A stretch of DNA of 64,000 nt from Salsuginibacillus kocurii DSM 18087 (GCF_000377705.1 NZ_KB898629.1:62001-126000); one strand, 5' to 3'; shown: positions 42,916-52,166, counted from the first letter of the stretch. The notes: generated by a model from the sequence alone, not told the origin. Numbers and translations: made by a program.

Positions 42916-42945
42916 CTCCATTCACCTCAAAATGAACTCCATTCA
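42916..42945. promoter_or_regulatory. Candidate LytTR binding site: two 9-bp direct repeats spaced by 12 bp
   Basis: CTCCATTCA occurs at 42916-42924 and again, identical, at 42937-42945, with exactly 12 bp between. LytTR regulators bind paired 9-bp direct repeats with 12-bp spacing. The repeat pair starts two bases after the stop of the ABC-LytTR gene and lies about 85 bp before the ABC exporter start. The base sequence itself is not the textbook LytTR consensus, so assignment rests on geometry and position. Confidence 0.65.
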
Positions 42946-42969
42946 GCCAAAACATAAGGCAGTCTCCGT

Positions 42970-43005
42970 GTTTTTCACTTACGCTAGAAGCGTACATTGA
43001 AAAAC
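42970..43005. promoter_or_regulatory. Dyad symmetry element in front of the ABC exporter genes
   Basis: GTTTTTCA ... TACGCT AGA AGCGTA ... TGAAAAAC forms two nested inverted repeats with 2- and 3-nt internal offsets. It lies 23 bp before the TTG start of the ATPase gene. No T run follows, so it is more likely an operator or attenuator than a terminator. Confidence 0.55.
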
Positions 43006-43027
43006 GAAGCAGGGAGGCTGCAACGAA

Positions 43028-43867
43028 TTGATACAAATTGAACAGGTGTCAAAATGGTTTGGAAATGAGAAGGCGCTGGGGCCCTTACAGTTAGAAATAG
43101 AGTTTGGAGAAATATTTGGCTTTTTAGGACCAAGTGGAGCAGGCAAAACGACCACCATTAAACTACTTACCGGCCAATTGCTGCCAACAGAAGGAAAGGC
43201 ATATGTATTTAATCAGCCCGTCCATGAAATAAGAAAACAAAAATACCGTAAAAAGATGGGCATTATGACAGACAACAGTGGACTTTATCAACGACTATCT
43301 ATTTATGATAATTTGAAACTGTATTGTGATTTATACAGTGTGAATACTCGTCGTATAAAAGACGTACTAGAAATGGTGAATTTGCAAGATAATGAAAAAA
43401 AGCTTGTATCAACGTTGTCCAAAGGGATGTTGCAGCGGGTAGCCTTAGCCCGGGCATTCTTGCATGAACCGTCTCTTCTGTTTTTGGATGAGCCGACTGC
43501 AGCGCTTGATCCCGTGAATTCCCACCACATTCATGAAGGCTTGCGACGTTTAAAGAAGCAAGGTGTTACCATTTTTTTAACGACGCATGACATGAATGAA
43601 GCGGAAGAGCTTTGTGACCGAGTTGCTTTTTTATCTGAAGGAGAAGTGAAGCTGCTTGGCACACCAAAACAGCTACGGCGGCAGTTTTCTGACGCCACAA
43701 TAACCGTGGAATTAACCGATGGCAATACACTCACCTTGCAGCAGTATAGTGAAGGGGCAAGTCAGCTGTATGAATTAATGCTGCAAAAAAAAGTGGTATC
43801 TATCCACACCAATGAACCAAATTTGGGCGATATCTTTAGAGATGTAACGGGGAGGACGTTGGTATGA
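43028..43867 (+). CDS. ABC transporter ATP-binding protein (drug/peptide exporter type)
   Basis: The 279-residue ATPase has an intact Walker A GPSGAGKT (34-41), signature LSKGMLQRVALARA (about 136-149), Walker B SLLFLDEPTAALDP and H-loop TTHDMNEAEELCD. The CcmA/BcrA-like C-terminus runs to NLGDIFRDVTGRTLV. The start is TTG at 43028 with AGGGAGG upstream. It overlaps the permease gene by four bases. Together they form a two-gene ABC-2 exporter, probably for an antibiotic, peptide or lipid, preceded by its presumed ABC-LytTR regulator. Confidence 0.93.
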   Translation: MIQIEQVSKWFGNEKALGPLQLEIEFGEIFGFLGPSGAGKTTTIKLLTGQLLPTEGKAYVFNQPVHEIRKQKYRKKMGIMTDNSGLYQRLSIYDNLKLYCDLYSVNTRRIKDVLEMVNLQDNEKKLVSTLSKGMLQRVALARAFLHEPSLLFLDEPTAALDPVNSHHIHEGLRRLKKQGVTIFLTTHDMNEAEELCDRVAFLSEGEVKLLGTPKQLRRQFSDATITVELTDGNTLTLQQYSEGASQLYELMLQKKVVSIHTNEPNLGDIFRDVTGRTLV

Positions 43868-44577
43868 GCTTTTCAATAAATCGAGTGTACGCGATTTTCC
43901 AAAAAGATGTGAAAGAGTTAGCCAAGAATTTAATGGTCTTATCTACTATTATTATGCCGCTCTTCTTCGCGCTATTGTTTGGCCGTGAGGACCCTGTTGT
44001 TCTTGAAATTCATTACCTGATCATTAATCTGACACTTGTTAGTGTGGCCGCATTTGTTCAATGTGCAATTATCGCTGAAGAAAAGGAAAAAAATACATTG
44101 CGCGGCTTAATGATGTCGCCTGCAAGTGTCGTAGAGATATTGACCGGCAAAAGTTTGGTAAGCATTATTCTTACTGGTGTCACGTTTTGGGTTTGTATAA
44201 ACATTACCGGCTACCAGCCTGAAAACTGGGGCGTTATCAGTACCGCGTTAATCATCTCTTTAATATTTTATTTGGCCTTAGGGACGTTGTTAGGACTTGT
44301 GACACGCACGCTCATGGAGGCTTCTGTGGTGATTGTTCCGTTTATCTTAGTATTTGGTATGGGGGTGCTCTTTACTGAATTGATGGGTGACCTCGCGTTA
44401 CTGGAAATTCTGGAGTACCTGCCTAATATTCAACTCGAACAACTGGCTGCTACAGTGGAGAATGGAGGCGGATTCGCCGAAGTCGGCAGTGAACTGGCCA
44501 TTATCTCGGGCTGGACGCTAATCACGTTGGTGGCTGTCCAGGTTGTCTATCAAAAGCGAAAAGTAGACGGAATGTAG
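43864..44577 (+). CDS. ABC-2 type transporter permease
   Basis: The 237-residue membrane protein has six hydrophobic segments. It starts INRVYAIFQKDVKELAKNLMVLSTIIMPLFFALLFG and contains IAEEKEKNTLRGLMMSPASVVEILTGKSLVSI, the EKE..T...L..SP segment characteristic of ABC-2 permeases. It overlaps the ATPase gene by ATGA and would dimerise to form the exporter channel. The substrate is unknown. Confidence 0.92.
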   Translation: MSFSINRVYAIFQKDVKELAKNLMVLSTIIMPLFFALLFGREDPVVLEIHYLIINLTLVSVAAFVQCAIIAEEKEKNTLRGLMMSPASVVEILTGKSLVSIILTGVTFWVCINITGYQPENWGVISTALIISLIFYLALGTLLGLVTRTLMEASVVIVPFILVFGMGVLFTELMGDLALLEILEYLPNIQLEQLAATVENGGGFAEVGSELAIISGWTLITLVAVQVVYQKRKVDGM

Positions 44578-44736
44578 AGAGAAAACAAGCGGAAGCGTCA
44601 TCAAAACGTTAGTAAAACGATGAAAAGTTCCCTGCAAGCAAATGGATAGACTTCAACGAATATAGTGAATAGGTGTTGCTTATAAGTAGGTTGACTCGTT
44701 GACTGCAAAAAAGAAGACTCAGTGACAGCCAACGTT

Positions 44737-44809
44737 GGGGCAGGGAAAGCGGTGTCATGCCTCTTCCGTGGAGAAAGTGAAAACTCTCGCGACACCTATG
44801 GCCTGCCCC
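44737..44809. other. Nested inverted repeat in the gap after the ABC exporter
   Basis: GGGGCAGG pairs with CCTGCCCC and GGTGTC with GACACC, giving an interrupted stem of 14 bp over a roughly 34-nt central region. It is followed by CTTCGTTTGTTTTCTTTTT. It may be a terminator or a diverged interspersed repeat. The rest of 44578-45091 holds no recognisable gene. Confidence 0.5.
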
Positions 44810-45091
44810 CTTCGTTTGTTTTCTTTTTACGGCAGATGGATAAGATGTAGTCCTCAAGAGCTCTAAGTTGTTGCCCCCTGTACTAAAACGTTTTGCATTT
44901 TTCATCCTGTCACTATGAGTATTCAAACCATGGGGGTTCTGCTCCTACATCAAAGACATCTGTACCATTTTATAGTTAGTAAAGCAATTTGGTTGATTGG
45001 TGTGAGCGCATTTGCTCATGTTCTTAACGACAAAAGATGAACGTATTGATATTGGGATGTGCTTTTACATACAAAGGAGTTGAATCGATCT

Positions 45092-48000
45092 ATGGCTTGG
45101 CTGCGTTTACTGTTACAACGAAAGCTTATTGTGGGTTTGTTTATTGTGCTCGTCCTCTTTGTAGGGCGTTTCGGTCTGACGGAGATGGACGTTGAAATTA
45201 TGCCGGATATTGATTTAGATATGGCAATCATCTCAGTCCCTACGTCCGATCTATCGGTTCTTGATGTGGAAGAGCAGGTCACGGATCCGATCGAGGACCG
45301 TTTGGCATCGATTGACGGTATTGATGACTATTCATCGGACACAAGTGCCGGGAATGTCAGCTTTAACGTCATGCTTGAAGAAGATGGTAGTGACGAGTCA
45401 TTTCGCGATCTTGAAGTAGCGATGACGGATATGGAGCAGCTGCCGGCGGTTCAGGACATTTCCACCTTCCGCTTTGGCACGAGTGGCGCCGAGTTGTTTT
45501 TGGAAGTGTACGGTGGGGATACGAATGAGATGTCGCGCTTCACCGAAGAAGTGGCCGTGCCGCGGCTTTCTGCGCTCGCTGAAGTCGGCACGATTGATGT
45601 TAGCGGTGTGCAGGAACAAGAAGTGGCCGTTTCCATCGACCAAGAAGAGCTCGCCGACAACGGCTTAAGTCTGCCGGACGTCCAGCAGGCGATTCAGGAT
45701 CATAATCAAAACGCGACCCTTGGCAGCTTGGCCGCTGACGACGGCGATGAGCGCGTCCGCTGGGATACGTCCCTTGATAGCGCGGAAGCCCTCGAAGATG
45801 TGACCCTGCAAACACCAGACGGTCTTGTCGCCTTACAAGACGTCGCAGATATTGAAATGACGCCGGCTGAAAACGGTTCAGCCGCTTGGAAAAACGGCAG
45901 CAGCGATGTCATTTCCTTGCAAATTGAAAGTGCCAGTGATGTCGGGGAAATTGAATTAACAGAAACGGTGCGAGCCGAAATGGAGCAAATACACGAGGAA
46001 GATTACGTAAGCGGCTTCGCCTTTGAAGAGTTAATTTCGACCGCTGATTTTATTCAAGACTCGATTGACAGTATCCAGCAAAATGTGGTGATCGGCGGGT
46101 TGCTGGCGCTTATGGTTCTGTTTTTATTCACGTTAAAGTTTCGTCCGACAATGATCATTGGAGTTTCGATTCCACTCTCCATTATGCTCACATTCTCTTC
46201 CATGTGGTTTCTCGGCTACAGCATTAACATGCTCACGTTAATTGCGCTTGGTCTTGGGATCGGTATGATGGTCGACTCGGCGATCGTTATCTTTGAGTCG
46301 ATTTACCGCAAGGTCCAGCAAGGCATTGAGATTACAACCGCTGTTATCCAAGGGACAAAGGAAGTCGCCACGGCTGTCATCGCAGCGATGCTGACCACGG
46401 TTGTGGTACTGCTTCCTCTCGCGATTATGAGCGGCGATATCGGTGAGTTCATCATGACGCTCGCAATGGTGGTCATTTTAACGCTCGCAAGCTCTTTGCT
46501 TGTTTCATTCACCGTCATTCCAGTGTTATCAAGTAAACTCTTAAAGAATGCAGCGCAAAAGGCGAAGCCGCGGCCGGATGGATGGCTTAAGCGCGGGTAC
46601 GGCCACATGATTGGCTGGGTGACAGCGAAGAAACTGCGAAGTATTGGTGTATTGGTTGGGTTTTTAGCGTTGTTTATCGGCTCATTGTTTCTCATCGACC
46701 GGATTCCTATGAGTGCGATGCCGGATGTGTACGATCGCGAGACGGAGCTTGTCGTCATGCTTGAATCAAGCGCGGACGATGAAGCTAAAGAGGCGATCGC
46801 AATGGATGTGAACGAACACCTTCAAGACGTGCCGGATGTAACAGATAACACTGTCACGATGTTTGAAGACGAAATGATGTGGCTGTTAATCAACATGACG
46901 GATGAAGAAGATGCGACGATGGAGCAAAGCGAGATTAACGCCGAGATTCTCACCTCGCTTGAACCTCTTGAAGACGATCACCCCGTAGAATCGGTGATGG
47001 CTGCAACCGGTGGAGATATGGGCGGGGAATCCGGACTCACGCTGAATGTGTATGGAGAGGAATATGACGAAATGGCTGCAAGCGCTGAACGCCTCGAGGA
47101 TGAGCTCGCCGCGCTTGACGGTGTCATCAACATTAATCATGACTTTGCTAACATGACTACGGAGAACCAACTCGTTCTCCACGACGATGAGTTGACCGAC
47201 TACAGCCTCACCGCAGCTGATGTTCGAAGTCAGATCGGAGCGGTGTTTATGCGTGACGAAATCGAGCAGTTATCGGTTGGAACTAACCAAGAGGTTCCCG
47301 TATTCCTGGAGTTTTCTCATGAGGTTGACGACATGGAGGCACTGCTCGATTATGAATTAAATACAGCGGCCGGAAGCATCCCGCTTTCAGATATCGCTTC
47401 TCTGGAAGAACAAGAAATGCCCGTGAAAATATCTCGAGAAAACGGTGAACGTATCGCCTCGGTTACCGCAGATCTCGATGGTCAGGACTTAGGGACTGTG
47501 AACCGCGAACTTCAAGATGTAGCCGAAGAAGTGACAGCCTCGACAGATACGACAGTACAAGTCGGCGGCGCACTTGAACAGCAGCAAGAAGCCATGACAG
47601 AAATTCTCTTCGTCTTAGGTATTGCGGTTCTGCTTGTGTATATCGTGATGGCGGTTCAGTTTAACAGTTTCATCCATCCACTTGTCGTTGTTTCCATTCT
47701 GCCACTCACCTTCGTCGGTGTCATTCTTGGCTTACTTATCACGCAGATGGAGCTGAACATGATTGCCGCAATGGGCGTGGTCATGCTCGTGGGGATCGTC
47801 TTAAACAATGCCATCTTACTCATTGACCGCTTGAATAAACTTCGAACCGTTGGAGGAATGCCGCGGACGGAGGCCATAATGCAAGCAGGTAAAGACAGGA
47901 TGCGACCCATCTTTTTGACAACATTTACAACAATTGCTGGCATGCTGCCACTGGCTCTTGCTGTCGGCGGGGTCAGCGATTTCCAGGCACCGATGGCAAC

Positions 48001-48166
48001 CGTCGTCATCTCCGGGCTGCTATTTGCGACACTTATCACACTCATTGTCATCCCAGTGGTGTATGTACTGCTTGAAGATACGCTCCACTGGCCGCGGAAG
48101 CTGTGGCGAAGGCGGCAAGAGAAACGCCTTTCTAGAAAAGAACTTCCACAAAAGGAAGTTGGTTAA
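45092..48166 (+). CDS. RND-family efflux transporter (AcrB/SwrC-like)
   Basis: The 1024-residue protein has an inner-membrane helix at the N-terminus (VGLFIVLVLFVGRFGL). Two large extracellular domains each precede a six-helix block. Typical segments are MDVEIMPDIDLDMAIISV, GLGIGMMVDSAIVIFESIYRKVQQG (TM4 with the GxxxD motif) and, in the second half, VMLVGIVLNNAILLIDRLNKLR. Gram-positive members such as B. subtilis SwrC export surfactants, fatty acids or drugs by proton exchange. The porter domains are highly acidic. ATG 45092 is chosen, 12 bases after AAAGGAG; the GTG at 45059 lies before that site. No periplasmic-adaptor-like gene is adjacent. Monocistronic. Confidence 0.93.
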   Translation: MAWLRLLLQRKLIVGLFIVLVLFVGRFGLTEMDVEIMPDIDLDMAIISVPTSDLSVLDVEEQVTDPIEDRLASIDGIDDYSSDTSAGNVSFNVMLEEDGSDESFRDLEVAMTDMEQLPAVQDISTFRFGTSGAELFLEVYGGDTNEMSRFTEEVAVPRLSALAEVGTIDVSGVQEQEVAVSIDQEELADNGLSLPDVQQAIQDHNQNATLGSLAADDGDERVRWDTSLDSAEALEDVTLQTPDGLVALQDVADIEMTPAENGSAAWKNGSSDVISLQIESASDVGEIELTETVRAEMEQIHEEDYVSGFAFEELISTADFIQDSIDSIQQNVVIGGLLALMVLFLFTLKFRPTMIIGVSIPLSIMLTFSSMWFLGYSINMLTLIALGLGIGMMVDSAIVIFESIYRKVQQGIEITTAVIQGTKEVATAVIAAMLTTVVVLLPLAIMSGDIGEFIMTLAMVVILTLASSLLVSFTVIPVLSSKLLKNAAQKAKPRPDGWLKRGYGHMIGWVTAKKLRSIGVLVGFLALFIGSLFLIDRIPMSAMPDVYDRETELVVMLESSADDEAKEAIAMDVNEHLQDVPDVTDNTVTMFEDEMMWLLINMTDEEDATMEQSEINAEILTSLEPLEDDHPVESVMAATGGDMGGESGLTLNVYGEEYDEMAASAERLEDELAALDGVININHDFANMTTENQLVLHDDELTDYSLTAADVRSQIGAVFMRDEIEQLSVGTNQEVPVFLEFSHEVDDMEALLDYELNTAAGSIPLSDIASLEEQEMPVKISRENGERIASVTADLDGQDLGTVNRELQDVAEEVTASTDTTVQVGGALEQQQEAMTEILFVLGIAVLLVYIVMAVQFNSFIHPLVVVSILPLTFVGVILGLLITQMELNMIAAMGVVMLVGIVLNNAILLIDRLNKLRTVGGMPRTEAIMQAGKDRMRPIFLTTFTTIAGMLPLALAVGGVSDFQAPMATVVISGLLFATLITLIVIPVVYVLLEDTLHWPRKLWRRRQEKRLSRKELPQKEVG

Positions 48167-48312
48167 CTGGATGCCCTAATGCATCCAGCATGCAACTAAG
48201 CTACAGGCTTTCAGTCGTGAGCGGGTAAGCAGTTAGTTAAAGGATGAAGGTTTATTATGAAGGGGAAGCTGACGAAGGCACAAAGCAAGGGACCGTCGGA
48301 AGAATATACAAT

Positions 48313-48540
48313 TCATAGAACGCTATAAACCTTCGATGAGACAGGGAAACAAGTGAACTCCCAAACAATAAGTTCCTGAATGCTTACCACTTCATCTGGC
48401 TCGATTTTACCTGCTCCGATCTGCTCAGCAAACCCATTGGCACGTATGATCTTATATGTACTGGCAAGCGGACGCTTTGTCTCTTCTTGATATCTACTCT
48501 CTATTTCTCCGTTAATGGCGTAAAGGAAGCCTGCAGGCAA
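48313..48540 (-). pseudogene. Serine hydrolase (class A beta-lactamase-like) N-terminal fragment
   Basis: A 75-codon frame contains AGFLYAINGEIESRYQEETKRPLASTYKI followed by FAEQIGAGKIEPDEVVSIQEL. This is the active-site region of penicillin-binding/class A beta-lactamase-like hydrolases, with SxxK as STYK. The homology ends abruptly after QELIVW, and nothing precedes it but a short hairpin. The SxN and KxG parts occur upstream at 48751-49452 in the wrong order for a single gene. It is therefore a displaced fragment. Confidence 0.55.
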
Positions 48541-48553
48541 AGCTGCAGGCTTC
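48526..48553. repeat. Short perfect inverted repeat at the edge of the hydrolase fragment
   Basis: GAAGCCTGCA and TGCAGGCTTC pair over 10 bp with an 8-nt loop. It marks the start of the displaced hydrolase fragment and may be the footprint of the rearrangement. A partly similar TTGCCTGCAG occurs about 50 bp to the right. Confidence 0.5.
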
Positions 48554-48750
48554 AGCTTCTATTGCGAGTGGGTTTTGCTCATTAAGAGACTGAAGCGTTG
48601 CCTGCAGCATTGAAGGTACGGGTAAGGGAGAGGAAGCTGCTTCGACCGTGTATTTGTAGGAAAGTAAGGGTTTTCGAAATGTTTTTGCCGCGAACTAACT
48701 GTTAGGACAACCTCTCTATTAGCCATTTTCCTGTAGAAAAGAAGATAACT

Positions 48751-49452
48751 CTATTCTTCGTCTTGCAAGGTTTCCTTTACTTCTTTTCTGAAAGTTTCAT
48801 TGTAAAGTATTTCACTACTAAACTCATTCAGGCCAGCTTGCATCCGCCTGCGTTCTAGTGTTGAGAATCCTTCAGTAAAAATAATAAGTTCTTCCTTCGT
48901 GCCGTCAGGCTGCTCTGTATAGAGCGCCTCGTTTAAAATGAATAGGGTGGACCCGCCTTTCGCGCCCATATGTGAAAAGCGGGCTTGGTTCTGCTCATTT
49001 ACGCGCAGAGGCCATTCCAAAACGTCACGAAGTATGGCGTTGTCGACTTCAACCGCCAATTCCTCGTTAGAAATGGCATGCAATAGCTCCGCATATTCAG
49101 CGGCTGTAGATCCAGGCAGACGCTCAGACTAAACGCGTTGCAGCTCATTAGGGAGGTTTAACTCTCCCTGAACAACAGGGAGAGTTTCTGCTTCGAGTTG
49201 CTCATGAACCTCCCAAGCCATTTGTCCGTATGTTTCCATATTCCAGTCCTCGAGCTCCGTCACCATCTCCTCTGTGGAGCGTTCGTGTTGATCTTGGTCT
49301 GCCAGATAGGTTGGGAGTAGTAAAGCGCTGACCACAGGGTAAATGGTGTCATGATTCCTGGCGTTCAACTCCTCCATAAGATCCTGAACTGTATCATTTC
49401 CTAATTCCCCGAGCAAATAATCTGTATTGGCATTCGAGCTAAATTGAATCAC
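48751..49452 (-). pseudogene. Serine hydrolase middle and C-terminal part with an in-frame stop
   Basis: From a GTG at 49452 the frame reads VIQFSSNANTDYLLGELG (SxN-type motif) to NELQRV, then a TAG at 49129-49131. It continues in the same frame as SERLPGSTAAEYAELLHAISNEE ... MGAKGGSTLFILNEALY (KxG motif as KGG) to the stop at 48751. The two halves clearly belonged to one gene of the class A beta-lactamase-like hydrolase family. The N-terminal third with the SxxK serine is missing; the frame abuts the end of a broken membrane protein gene. A non-functional enzyme. Confidence 0.7.
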
Positions 49453-49681
49453 CCTTTTGCCACTTCATGTATGGGGCTTAACACAGTCGCTGCGATTAGA
49501 ATGATAAGGCCAAATACGAGCGTCACGTCTAAAAGTTCCACCAGAATGATGACATATAAGGCAACTCCAGCTTAATACCTGCATGCATTTTCGCAAACGT
49601 AGTTCGGTTTTCTTTTTTAAGAAGCGGGAGGACGGCAAATAAGACAATAACTGTAATTGTAAATAAGATCCAACTAGTCAT
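49449..49681 (-). pseudogene. Frameshifted small membrane protein gene
   Basis: An AAAGGAG-led ATG at 49681 opens MTSWILFTITVIVLFAVLPLLKKENRTTFAKMHAGI, a membrane segment with a basic loop. The frame then derails into a short tail ending at a TAG. One base out of frame the sequence continues AGVALYVIILVELLDVTLVFGLIILIAATVLSPIHEVAKG, two more membrane segments, stopping at TGA 49449. The strong hydrophobic pattern on both sides of the break argues for a single-base indel near 49570. Family unknown. Confidence 0.6.
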
Positions 49682-49832
49682 ATCGGTATCTCCTTTGAGA
49701 CAGGCTGCAATTTACTGGGAATAATGGCAGCGCGGTTTAGAATGATTGGTGTTGTCTACGCATCAGGTTGGAAAAAGTTTCAACCTTCATTATCTACAAT
49801 GTTAAGAGATTAGCAACTTCCAAAATAATTTT

Positions 49833-49845
49833 TTGAAAAATTCAA
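49833..49845. promoter_or_regulatory. Candidate RpiR-type operator before the PTS gene
   Basis: TTGAAAAATTCAA is an inverted repeat (TTGAA, 3-nt centre, TTCAA) in an A/T-rich tract about 80 bp before the EIICB start codon. RpiR/MurR-family operators are A/T-rich palindromes of this kind, and an RpiR gene lies in the same cluster. Speculative. Confidence 0.35.
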
Positions 49846-49923
49846 ACATTAGCCTTGATTAAACCCGTTTACTTTTTTACAATATATATGAAAACAATTT
49901 ACATTATGGAGAGGGGAATGAAA

Positions 49924-51468
49924 ATGGCTTCCGCTTTTTTTGAAAAGGCTCAACGGTTTGGTAAATCGTTCATGCTTCCGATTGCTGTACTTCCTGCAGC
50001 AGGACTTTTGCTAGGAATTGGGGGAGCGTTTAGCAATGAAGCCACGATTGAAGCGTATCCATTCTTGGATCAACCGTGGTTGCAAGCAATCTTTACCGTA
50101 ATGAGCAGTGCAGGGAACATTGTCTTTGCCAACCTTGCCTTGATTTTTGCGGTTGGTGTTGCCATTGGGTTAGCTCGTAATGATAAAGGAACAGCTGGCT
50201 TGGCTGCTGTTCTTGGTTATTTAGTGATGAATGCAACGATTAATGCTATGCTGACGATCACTGGCAATCTAGCTGACCCCGAGCAGATGGCAAATGTCGG
50301 ACAAGGGGAGATTCTAGGGATTCAGTCGTTAGAAACCGGTGTTTTTGGTGGAGTTGTGCTCGGGGTTTTAACGTATTGGCTGCATCAACGTTATAACCGT
50401 ATTGAACTCCCGCGCTTCTTAGGGTTTTTTGGAGGATCTCGATTCATTCCAATTGTCACTGCTTTTTCTTCGATCTTGCTTGGCGTGGCGTTGTACTATA
50501 TATGGCCGACGATTCAAACTGGCATTTTTTCTTTAGGCGGTATAGTGGAAGCCACGGGTTATATTGGAACATTAATTTACGGTTTTATTTTACGCTTATT
50601 AGGGCCTTTTGGATTGCATCATATCTTTTATTTACCGTTTTGGACCACCAGCTTAGGAGGAACGATGGAGGTTGGCGGCAGTGTGATTGAAGGCACACAG
50701 CGAATTTTCTTTGCTCAGCTGGCTGAAGCTGATGTGGAACAATATTACATTGGGACGGCTCGCTTCATGTCAGGTAGACACATTACAATGATGTTTGGAC
50801 TGATCGGAGCTTGTCTGGCTATGTATCACATGGCAAAACCAAAGCATAAGAAAAAAGTTGCTGGTTTAATGCTTTCGGCGGGATTGACTTCCTTTTTAAC
50901 GGGCATTACCGAGCCGATTGAATTTTCATTTTTGTTCATTGCCCCGCTATTATATGTTATTCACGCCTTTTATGACGGGCTTGCTTTTATGTTCGCTCAT
51001 ATCTTTGAAATCACGATCGGTCAGACATTTTCAGGCGGTTTTATTGACTTTCTGCTATTTGGCGTCTTGCAAGGGGCTGAGCAGACGAACTGGTTTATGG
51101 TACCCATTATCGGTATTCCCTGGTTCTTCCTGTACTATTTCACTTTCCGCTTTGCTATTTCAAAATTCGATTTGAAAACACCAGGTCGTGAAGCAGAAGA
51201 TGTACAACTAGAAGAAGTTTCTGGCACAGAACGCGCCGAAAAAATTGTAGAAGGACTAGGCGGAAAAGAAAATGTAAAAGACGTGGACGCCTGTGCTACT
51301 CGTCTTCGCGTAACGGTATTCGACGCAGAAAAGACATCGAAAGAAACGCTTGAACAGACCGGAGCCAAAGGGGTGGTAACATCTGGGAATGGCGTTCAAG
51401 TTATATATGGACCCGAAGTGACTACAATAAAAAATGAAGTTGAAGACGTGATAGGAGAGATTAACTAA
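49924..51468 (+). CDS. PTS transporter EIICB, glucose/N-acetylglucosamine superfamily
   Basis: The 514-residue protein has an EIIC membrane domain (residues about 1-400) and a C-terminal EIIB domain (about 430-510). EIIC shows RFGKSFMLPIAVLPAAGLLLGIGGAF, HHIFYLPFW and the substrate-binding GITEPIEFSFLF. EIIB carries the phosphorylated cysteine in VDACATRLRVTV. No EIIA domain is present, so phosphate must come from an EIIA encoded elsewhere. ATG 49924 has the best spacing to GAGAGGGG; an ATG six bases earlier is too close. The next gene, nanE, overlaps its stop (TAATG). The substrate is therefore probably N-acetylmannosamine or a related amino sugar. Confidence 0.92.
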   Translation: MASAFFEKAQRFGKSFMLPIAVLPAAGLLLGIGGAFSNEATIEAYPFLDQPWLQAIFTVMSSAGNIVFANLALIFAVGVAIGLARNDKGTAGLAAVLGYLVMNATINAMLTITGNLADPEQMANVGQGEILGIQSLETGVFGGVVLGVLTYWLHQRYNRIELPRFLGFFGGSRFIPIVTAFSSILLGVALYYIWPTIQTGIFSLGGIVEATGYIGTLIYGFILRLLGPFGLHHIFYLPFWTTSLGGTMEVGGSVIEGTQRIFFAQLAEADVEQYYIGTARFMSGRHITMMFGLIGACLAMYHMAKPKHKKKVAGLMLSAGLTSFLTGITEPIEFSFLFIAPLLYVIHAFYDGLAFMFAHIFEITIGQTFSGGFIDFLLFGVLQGAEQTNWFMVPIIGIPWFFLYYFTFRFAISKFDLKTPGREAEDVQLEEVSGTERAEKIVEGLGGKENVKDVDACATRLRVTVFDAEKTSKETLEQTGAKGVVTSGNGVQVIYGPEVTTIKNEVEDVIGEIN

Positions 51469-52166
51469 TGGAAGCTGGTATGCTGCAAGCACTAAAAGGA
51501 AAACTCGTTGTTTCCTGTCAGGCTTTAGCTGAGGAACCTCTGCATTCTTCTTTTATTATGGGAAGAATGGCGAAAGCGGCAGCAGAGGGGGGAGCCTCTG
51601 CGATCCGCGCCAATTCTGGAGTAGATATTAAAGAAATTAAAGGGCAGGTCGACCTGCCCGTAATCGGTATTGTCAAAAAGGATTATCCCGATAGTCCCGT
51701 ATTTATTACCCCAACTGCTCATGAAGTGGATGAATTAATTGAAGCAAACGTGGAAATGATCGCCATGGATGCGACTAGCCAGCCAAGGCCGCAAGGTGAA
51801 AAACTGACTAATCTTGTGGAGAAAGTAAGACAGGAAGCGCCGTCGATAGCTTTAATGGCAGACGTCTCTACTATTAAGGAAGCAAAACAAGCAGAAGAGC
51901 TTGGCTTTGACTGTATTTCAACCACGTTGGCAGGCTACACCAGCTATACAGAGGGGGCGAGCCTTATGGCTGATAATTTTTCGTTGTTAAAGGAAATGAT
52001 ACGCGCAGTTTCAGTCCCGGTTATAGCAGAAGGGAAAGTTTCCACACCAAGCTTAGCTCAATCTGCATTAAAAGCTGGGGCTTACTGTGTAGTCGTTGGC
52101 TCAGCCATCACAAGGCCTCAAGAAATCACAAAAACATTTACTGCCTCTTTAGAAGCGGAACGTTAA
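51468..52166 (+). CDS. nanE: N-acetylmannosamine-6-phosphate 2-epimerase
   Basis: The 232-residue TIM barrel converts ManNAc-6-phosphate to GlcNAc-6-phosphate. Family segments: GKLVVSCQALAEEPLHSSFIMGRMAKAAAEGGASAIRANS, LPVIGIVKKDYPDSPVFITPTAHEVDELIEANVEMIAMDAT, MADVSTIKEAKQAEELGFDCISTTLAGYT and VIAEGKVSTPSLAQSALKAGAYCVVVGSAITRP. The Lys of IVKKDY and the Glu of AEGK are the expected active-site residues. It is translationally coupled to the PTS gene. No sialate lyase or kinase genes are nearby, which argues for direct ManNAc uptake rather than sialic acid breakdown. Confidence 0.94.
   Translation: MEAGMLQALKGKLVVSCQALAEEPLHSSFIMGRMAKAAAEGGASAIRANSGVDIKEIKGQVDLPVIGIVKKDYPDSPVFITPTAHEVDELIEANVEMIAMDATSQPRPQGEKLTNLVEKVRQEAPSIALMADVSTIKEAKQAEELGFDCISTTLAGYTSYTEGASLMADNFSLLKEMIRAVSVPVIAEGKVSTPSLAQSALKAGAYCVVVGSAITRPQEITKTFTASLEAER

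Noticed and set aside
42916-42945. Considered as the start of a CRISPR array
   Set aside because: Only two 9-bp copies with a 12-bp gap; far too short for CRISPR repeats and spacers, and no cas genes are present.
48751-49083. Possible stand-alone beta-lactamase resistance gene
   Set aside because: Only the middle and C-terminal motifs are present, interrupted by a TAG, and the SxxK serine is missing; it is a pseudogene, not a resistance determinant.
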